The notes under the pieces: generated by a model
Told to the model about the DNA's origin: nothing
The model's input: only the letters and a program-made list of their open reading frames with translations
The model's database searches: none
Part shown: piece by piece, positions 57,947-64,000 of the stretch
Position numbering within the stretch: position 1 is the first letter of the stretch
Layout: each line of letters opens with the position of its first letter
Program-made: the position numbers and the translations under genes
Source of the DNA: Puffinus mauretanicus
Lineage: Eukaryota; Chordata; Aves; Procellariiformes; Procellariidae
Direction: 5' to 3'
Assembly (NCBI GenBank): GCA_023333565.1
Contig: JAJKFH010001941.1
Span: 124,001-188,000, forward strand
DNA length: 64,000 bases

Positions 57947-58707
57947 CAATAAGAAGTTTGCACCTATTTGCTGGTTTGTTATAAAGCAAGAAGCAGAGGC
58001 ATGACTGGGTACAACTTAGCAGTGCTTAGGCTTTTTCTTCTGCCTGATGGATGATAATGGCCTGTGAAGTGTGGTAAGAGCACTCTAAAAGGCCTGTCTT
58101 ACACAGGAGGTACTGAAATGTGCTCTGGGCTCAGAAATTATGCTGTAAAAATATGAGCTACTCACAGGTTGTTCAGAGGTGGGAGCTATTTGATCAACCC
58201 AGATACGGCTAATATTTTTTTCATATGCTTTGCCTATTTCTTATTCACATGCTTTATTTAATAATCTGTTATCATATCTGCAAAGAGCATAGTACTTTAT
58301 TTCGTCTCCAAGGAGTATGTAGACCTTCCAGCATTCCTGAAAGCCTCCGAGTTTATCATCTTGCTGATAGGCTTGTGGGTGGGTGAATAGAATCGCAGCA
58401 AAATGTTCAACGTCTGACTGTACTCACATCAACAAAAGGTGTATCCCATTGCAATGGTAATAGCGAGGCATCCAGCAAGGCCACGTGGGAAATGATGTAC
58501 AGGCTTCGCTCTGTTATCTCACAGAGTAGGTTTTGGAGCAGAACAATGCGCATAGTTGTTGCTCGATATGAACACGGTGTCTGTTTTCCTCTTCTAGCGA
58601 TGGAGAAGTCAGACTCCCACCCAGCCGCAGTGCGGAGGCTCTGCCTCCGACCACGACTCCCTAACCCTCCTCGCACAGAGAAGAGCCCCTCACGCTGCTC
58701 CTGCTTC
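57947..58707. other. No gene recognised
   Basis: Separates two LTRs. The last 200 bases are CpG-containing and have open frames on both strands, but no motif. Confidence 0.45.
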
Positions 58708-58712
58708 GCTAC

Positions 58713-59350
58713 TGCTTCTCACCGGTGTGAGACACACTCCATCAGCGCCATTGCTACAGATTAATTTATTGGCAAAATTGCTTCAGAATACTGCCTCCTT
58801 TTTGATGCAAACCCTAACCCATGCATCGAGCCTTTTATACCTTCACCTGCAGCTGGATTACTGCAGCGGCAGTGACCATACATCTCAGAGAAGAAGATCC
58901 CAAAGAGCTCCACATGCTATACCCCCCAGAAAGGTCTTGCCCGAGGAGGTATCACACTGGTGCTCCCACAGCCCCAGAGGTCTCAGCCTGGTCAGGGCAG
59001 GTGAGCACCGGAGGGGGAGTTCACAGAGAAGGTGCTGCGAAATTCGTGAAGTATGAGCTGATTGCCAGGGAAGCTGCAGAGGGATGCTCCTTCTGGCCAC
59101 AAGTTACACCAGCTGTTTAATCGGCCAGTCCTTAATTAGGTTCATCTTTCGAAGCAGTCACATGAAACTGGGCAAAGTCATTTCAGGAATTACTGCACAG
59201 TAAAAACAGCAAGATACATTTTAACATTCCTTCTTACAACATTACAGGTATTAGTTTGTGAGAGCATTATGGCGATAACATTATCCTAAGAGTTGCATAC
59301 CATGCTTGGACTCTATCTGGCTTTGTGGAAAATGGACCAAATGGACAACA
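58713..59350 (-). mobile_element. Probable solo LTR on the - strand
   Basis: Read on -, it starts TGTTGTCCATTTGG and ends CCGGTGAGAAGCA, with a 5-bp duplication gctac at 58708-58712 and 59351-59355. GTATAAAAGG (58831-58840) lies about 65 bases before AATAAA (58765-58770), which lies about 52 bases before the end: the compact U3-R-U5 order of an LTR. The TATA and AATAAA pair is clear. The boundaries were chosen by searching for TG...CA with matching flanks, so they are less certain. I do not recognise the family. Confidence 0.6.
58833..58839 (-). promoter_or_regulatory. TATA box of the - strand LTR
   Basis: TATAAAA on - in aaggtataaaaggctcg, correctly placed relative to the AATAAA at 58765-58770. 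Confidence 0.6.
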
Positions 59351-59355
59351 GCTAC

Positions 59356-62157
59356 CTGCTCTTAGCAAAAGAACCATTCCTTCATGAGAATAAACTGCTC
59401 AAAGTTGCGGTTTTTAACACATAAACCATCCAATTCATTTATCTATGCACAAAGAATTGGTTTTTACCTAACGAAACACAGAACGTACCTTCTTCTATTG
59501 AAAAAAATCGCACTTAAATCTTCCTTATAATGTCATCAGGATCACAGCATCATCGAATATTAACTTTGAAGGCACCTGAAATGTCTATAAGGACCCTAGG
59601 TGTTGAAACAGATTAATTACCTTGTTTGCATGTATTTCAAACCTAACATGAATACCCAGCAGTGTAATGCTGTTGTTATGCTATTAACATGAATCATATT
59701 ACCTTTCTTTTTACATATATAATCTATATACATCATTTATTGATAGACACTTACCTCATTCTTACATCCAAGATTCCAAATACTCTTATATCTCTTATTA
59801 CAAACCACCAAGCTAATCCTCTCAAATCCTAAAATCTATTTCAATATCCATTGTGACAACAGGCTTTGCAAATGACAACAAATATCATAGTACTGCCATC
59901 TGTATTATTTGAACTTCCATGTTGTCTGCACTTTAATAACTGATATGTGACAACCTTAGAAAGTAGAAAAGCCAGAGCTTCTTTCCCAATAAAGTTTCTG
60001 GCTGCTGTTTAAATCCATTCCGGTGCCTATTTTCAGGCACCAATGTAATCAGTCTCTACACAGAGTGCAGGCTGAAGCAGCGTTAGTCAACATGCTGCTG
60101 GCTGTTGTTGTTATGGCATGATTAAACATATTATTCAGGATGGAGCATGAATTTTTATAGCAGCAGGCAGTTAGCATTCACTTGCATCTGTGGAGTCTTT
60201 CTAGAATATAAGTTCTAAGTAAACCCCCATATTAACCCTCATCTATTTTAAACAATGAATTTTCTATTAAAATAAATAGTAGGAGGAATATATATGCATA
60301 TATATATATCAACACATATATATACACATACACCATGAACTAAAAAAAACAGATGTTGGAGGGCCATAATTTTAGGCAAATATTGTCACAGGTTAAAGAC
60401 ATCTCACTTTGTGCTGCAAGTGAAACCGGGAAGACTGGAGACCTTCCTGATGAAGGGAAGACCCATCTTTCTTGGTGCAGTTTATGTTTTTTAAACAGTA
60501 GCTTAGTGGCAAGATCCGGTGTCTGCTTTCTGTTTTTTCAAATGGACAGCATAAACTAAAATTTAAATTTCTTGGTGAAAAACTTAAAAATGGAGCAGAT
60601 ATGGCAGCTGCTAGTAGCAGTTGTGAAGTGTCCTCAGAAGAAAAGGTGGTTTCCCATCAGACTCTTGTAATCTTCTGAATCCACAGAGATGAGCAGCCAG
60701 AGGCGTGAGCTTCAGAGCTTTTTCAGATGGACCACAACGTGTAGACACACACCAACACACCACCTCCTGTACGTACTCAAGCAGAAACATTTAATTTTAC
60801 TGAAATGGAAGATCAAATTCACATAGGTATGGCACTGAGAAATGTGCAACTACATATTCTAATAATATTAACCAGAGAATACCTAGTCTATTCACAGGGT
60901 CAGGCAGTAATGAAAGGGAGAAGTCAAGGTCAGATTAAACTGAATAAACAATACCAGAAGACCAGAAGGGCAGGTTTGTTGGACGAGCTCTCCAAACTGT
61001 GGCAGGAGTCTGGAAAAGTAATGATCTACTGAGCAAGACCGACAAATACAGCAGGTACCTATCTGAATGGGGTGTGCATTTTTGCTCCTTTTCTGCACTG
61101 AAAGTTTTGCTGTGGAGCTCCCACAAAATTTTGAGACCCATAAAATCAAATACTTGCAAATGAGGAAATATTATTAGTGAGCTCTGGGATGAACATTAGA
61201 AAATGAGAAAAAAATCTGGATCTTATTTTGTATACAAGGGGGAAAAGTAGTTTGAACTCTTTCTCCTGGAGAGTGCACTTACAAGACTACCTATCCATGA
61301 CCAAAGATGCCCTATTCCCTGAAAAATTGTCTTATAGTTCCAGGAATTATAAAGAGAATAATAACTTCACTGCTACTAAAAATTGGACACCCATGTAAAT
61401 AAACATCATGTTAAAGAGAACTGGTTCCTAGTTGTAGTAAGTCTTATAAACTTGAAATGCACCAGGGAGAAACAAGAACAGTGTCAAGCTTGTTTTCTTG
61501 CCAATCTTTCTTTTGTGGTTTTGTTCATATTGTAAAAATCTATCAGCTGTTGATGAATGCTGCTGTATTGTAACATATCATAATAAAACATAAACAAAAT
61601 AGGTACTTACAGAAGACACATCCTATTCCATCTATTTAGAATCTGAAAAATTTAACGTAATATAGATATGCACTTTTTCAACAAATTATGAGTCACAAAA
61701 TTCTCCCGTATTTGCTCTTGGCAATACATGCTGAACTTGTTTATCAAAGCCCTGTGTTATTTACATATAAAATATAATTTTGGATTGTCAAGGGACATTG
61801 ATATTCCTTGGCACTGTGGGGTTTAAATGATGAATTAATACTGCCCTCTGCAGTTATTTTAGATTCAGAATCTCCTTCTACTGCTCTTACAGCGTTGGTA
61901 GCAATGCTGTAGTTACTATGATAGTCTAAGAATATAGGAAAAGCATTTTTTAAATTAAATTATTGTAGCTTGGAAAAAAACCACAGATGAGGTCTGGGGA
62001 GGGCGGCACAAGTAGTTGTTCTGGTCTAAAACAGATGCAGGAAAGATCTTTTTCAGGCTGGGAGAAAAGCTGATAAGCTGAAAGCTCTTCTGTTTTTTCC
62101 AACCTGTATGACTAAAATTAATTAAAGGTATCACCACTCCCTACAAACCTTTCTTAC
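59356..62157. other. No gene recognised
   Basis: AT-rich DNA with a TA/CA microsatellite at 60288-60333. Short + strand open frames (60353-60559, 60805-61032) lack motifs and splice context. Confidence 0.5.
60288..60333. repeat. TA/CA microsatellite
   Basis: tatatatgcatatatatatatc and acatatatatacacatacac-type repeats. Confidence 0.85.
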
Positions 62158-62358
62158 CTGAGTACCTGAAAGCATACAGGTGTGTTGGGTAAATGTGCAA
62201 GGACGTCCAGCTCTGCTGTGTAGCTTTCTGAGAGCTCCGAGACCTTCTGAATTGCTCGCCTAAAATCTCTCTTCTTGATGTGAAAACTGGAAGTGGTGGA
62301 GAATACACTATATCCCCATGGTCATTCACTCTCACTGCACAAACGTACGTCTTCTTAA
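62158..62358 (-). other. Candidate internal coding exon (unidentified, - strand)
   Basis: On -, a pyrimidine tract and acceptor (tttttcctgtgcccaaccgtag, AG at 62360-62359) and a strong donor (CAG then GTAAGAA, GT at 62157-62156) bound exactly 201 bases. Within them one frame is fully open; it starts and ends in phase 1, so the exon is symmetric. The peptide begins KKTYVCAVRVNDHGDI, continues YSPPLPVFTSRREI and GEQFRRSRSSQK, and ends HLYAFRYS. The first 25 residues resemble the last strands of a fibronectin type III fold (TYxxxVRVxNxxG...YSPP), whose exons are often phase 1-1. That is an inference from shape, not a recognised gene. A second donor (CAG/GTACTC, exon end 62166) is weaker. No companion exon was found in the window. 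Confidence 0.4.
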
Positions 62359-64000
62359 CTACGGTTGGGCACAGGAAAAATGCTTCTAGGTTTATCTAAC
62401 TTCTGTTTTCTCTTAGCTGTCGGCCTCCCCCGACTTCAGGGCCATAGACTTCACCCACAGCATGAGAAAGCCAGTCGTAGGACAGTGGTTGAAACCCTGC
62501 TGACCTCTAGCAGAAAACCTTTGACATGTTTATTGTCCAGGCTGCGCTGTATGCTTTAACCATTTTGTAACGAGGAGTCCTCATCCCTTGCTTTCTTACC
62601 TTTCCACAGCATTTAATCTTAAGATTTGGCCTGAACCATTACAAGCTCACGTTCCCTGCTGAGTTTAAAGATCTGGTGAAAGGTAAAATTCATGTGGTAA
62701 CTTGGAGCGGTTGGTTGTTTCTACCTGTTGGGTAGGAGGCATTGCAAGGAAAAAGAGTAACTCAGACATGGAAGACTCCAAGAAAAAAAATAAAAATTAG
62801 GGGAAAAAAGTAAGCTTTAACATCATTTTACAAGGAAGATGCATGTTTTACAAAGTGGAGGAAGAAAAAGACAAAGACAGGCATGTTGATGTTAATGTGA
62901 CTGCAAAAGGAGCAATTGCTGCTCACCCCTGTCACTTAGATCTGCAGCATTCTGCAAATATAGATTTACAATCATACATCTATTGATTCAAATTAAATCT
63001 AACAAGATATTTGAAGCAGAAATGGTGTTTTCAGCTGGACTCCTAAGCGGCATTGCTACAAAGAGATTTCTGGAAACCGCATTGCCTTTGTTTGATGTGA
63101 CCCCTTTTTGTGTCTCCTTTATTTTCCATGCCAGTTTCCCTGCACTTCATCAATGGAGCCAAACTGCATCTCCTCTTTGCTACTTACTACAACCATTTTC
63201 TTTCCATTTTGTTTTTCCTAACTTATTACCGTGACTGGGCACAATGAATCCAAATACACATTTCATTACGTTTCTGTTTCCAGATTCCAGGTTTATATTT
63301 TGTTATTCATGATGCGTTAAAATCCTGTTAACAATTTTCATTCTACTACACTGCTGGAGCTGTATAGGAGGATGTAACAAGAAGATATTAAAAATGATAA
63401 ATTTAGGCATTCTCCAACATAGCATGGAGCTATTAAGCCAAATTCTACTTTGTTTAATACTGATAAATCCCTAATAATTCTACTGAAATCCCACTTTCTA
63501 CACCCTCTTGCCCTGGTTAATGAAAGTAGAATTTAGTCTGTTGGTTTTAAAACACAATTGGAACTTTGCCATTGTCTCAAATAAGGGCAGGATTTTACCC
63601 AATTTCAGTTTTATTTCCATCATAATAGGTAGGCTCCATTTCTGAATATAAAATTCACTTGATTTATTCCTTAATGAATCCAGTCATTTATTTTAATATT
63701 CATTTTACTCTTTACCTTTCTTCGAAACAAATGCAAACAGCATTATGATGAAACACCTAATGAAAAGATTTCATGAAACCTATAATGAATCACAGAATAT
63801 TTAAGACAAGAGAAATCTAGACTATATTACATCATTCCAATGCACTGCAGCAATGATATCATACATCTTTCCATTAAAGGATTTGCATCCTTCATTGTTA
63901 AGGTGCAGCTAGTTGGAGCTCTTTCTATCTGATATCATATTCATCCTAACATAATGCCTGAAGTCTATTACATTAAGGTCAATACTCCTAACTGAGTTAA
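62359..64000. other. No gene recognised
   Basis: AT-rich with chance open frames, including an 83-codon + frame at 62983-63234 without motifs. If the candidate exon to the left is real, this is intron on its upstream side. Confidence 0.45.

Overview
The window looks like AT-rich vertebrate nuclear DNA from a bird, probably neoavian. The evidence is several CR1 retrotransposon copies (two of them with CR1 3' ends built from ATTCTATG- or TTCTA-type units), two solo LTRs of a widespread avian ERVL-type family that starts TGTCCTGGTTTCAGCT-like and ends TTAAACCACGACA-like, and a decayed class I-like retrovirus. There are no bacterial operons, ribosome binding sites, tRNA or rRNA genes. I found no complete host protein-coding gene. 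Most of the 64 kb reads as intergenic or intronic DNA, and most short open frames in it are chance.

Layout. 1-4.6 kb: anonymous DNA with a moderately GC-rich patch at 3.7-4.2 kb. 4.64-7.81 kb: a CR1 element on the + strand, split by a 1,296-bp LTR (5460-6755) with a 5-bp target duplication. 9142-9722: solo LTR of the ERVL-type family. 14.0-15.7 kb: a GC-rich block holding a 5'-truncated CR1 with a long open ORF2 tail. 15.7-18.4 kb: remains of a retrovirus on the - strand (integrase, then env with its transmembrane subunit, then a possible LTR remnant). 18.4-41 kb: mostly featureless, with one possible terminal exon at 19.70-19.84 kb and an ancient antisense CR1 at 26.9-27.3 kb. 41.07-42.2 and 45.47-46.12 kb: two ancient sense CR1-like LINE fragments. 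A stretch beside the second recurs at 47.4 kb. 44.07 kb: a perfect 13-bp hairpin. 48.83-48.95 kb: a pure pyrimidine tract. 50.5-51.2 kb: a moderately GC-rich patch with a 49-bp tandem repeat. 54.1-55.1 kb: a CpG- and CAG-containing patch. 57349-57941: second solo LTR of the ERVL-type family. 58713-59350: a probable - strand solo LTR. 62158-62358: the best candidate for a real host exon (- strand).

Nothing here works together as a pathway. The interest lies in the order of insertions (an LTR inside a CR1, a CR1 inside a GC-rich repeat), in which regulatory signals survive in each LTR, in the inactivating changes in the viral genes, and in two exon-like pieces that could link the window to an undescribed host transcript. 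I recognise no novel system; the exon at 62.2 kb is the observation most worth testing. Element boundaries marked by target-site duplications were read directly from the sequence. Family names rest on recalled similarity, not on a database search.
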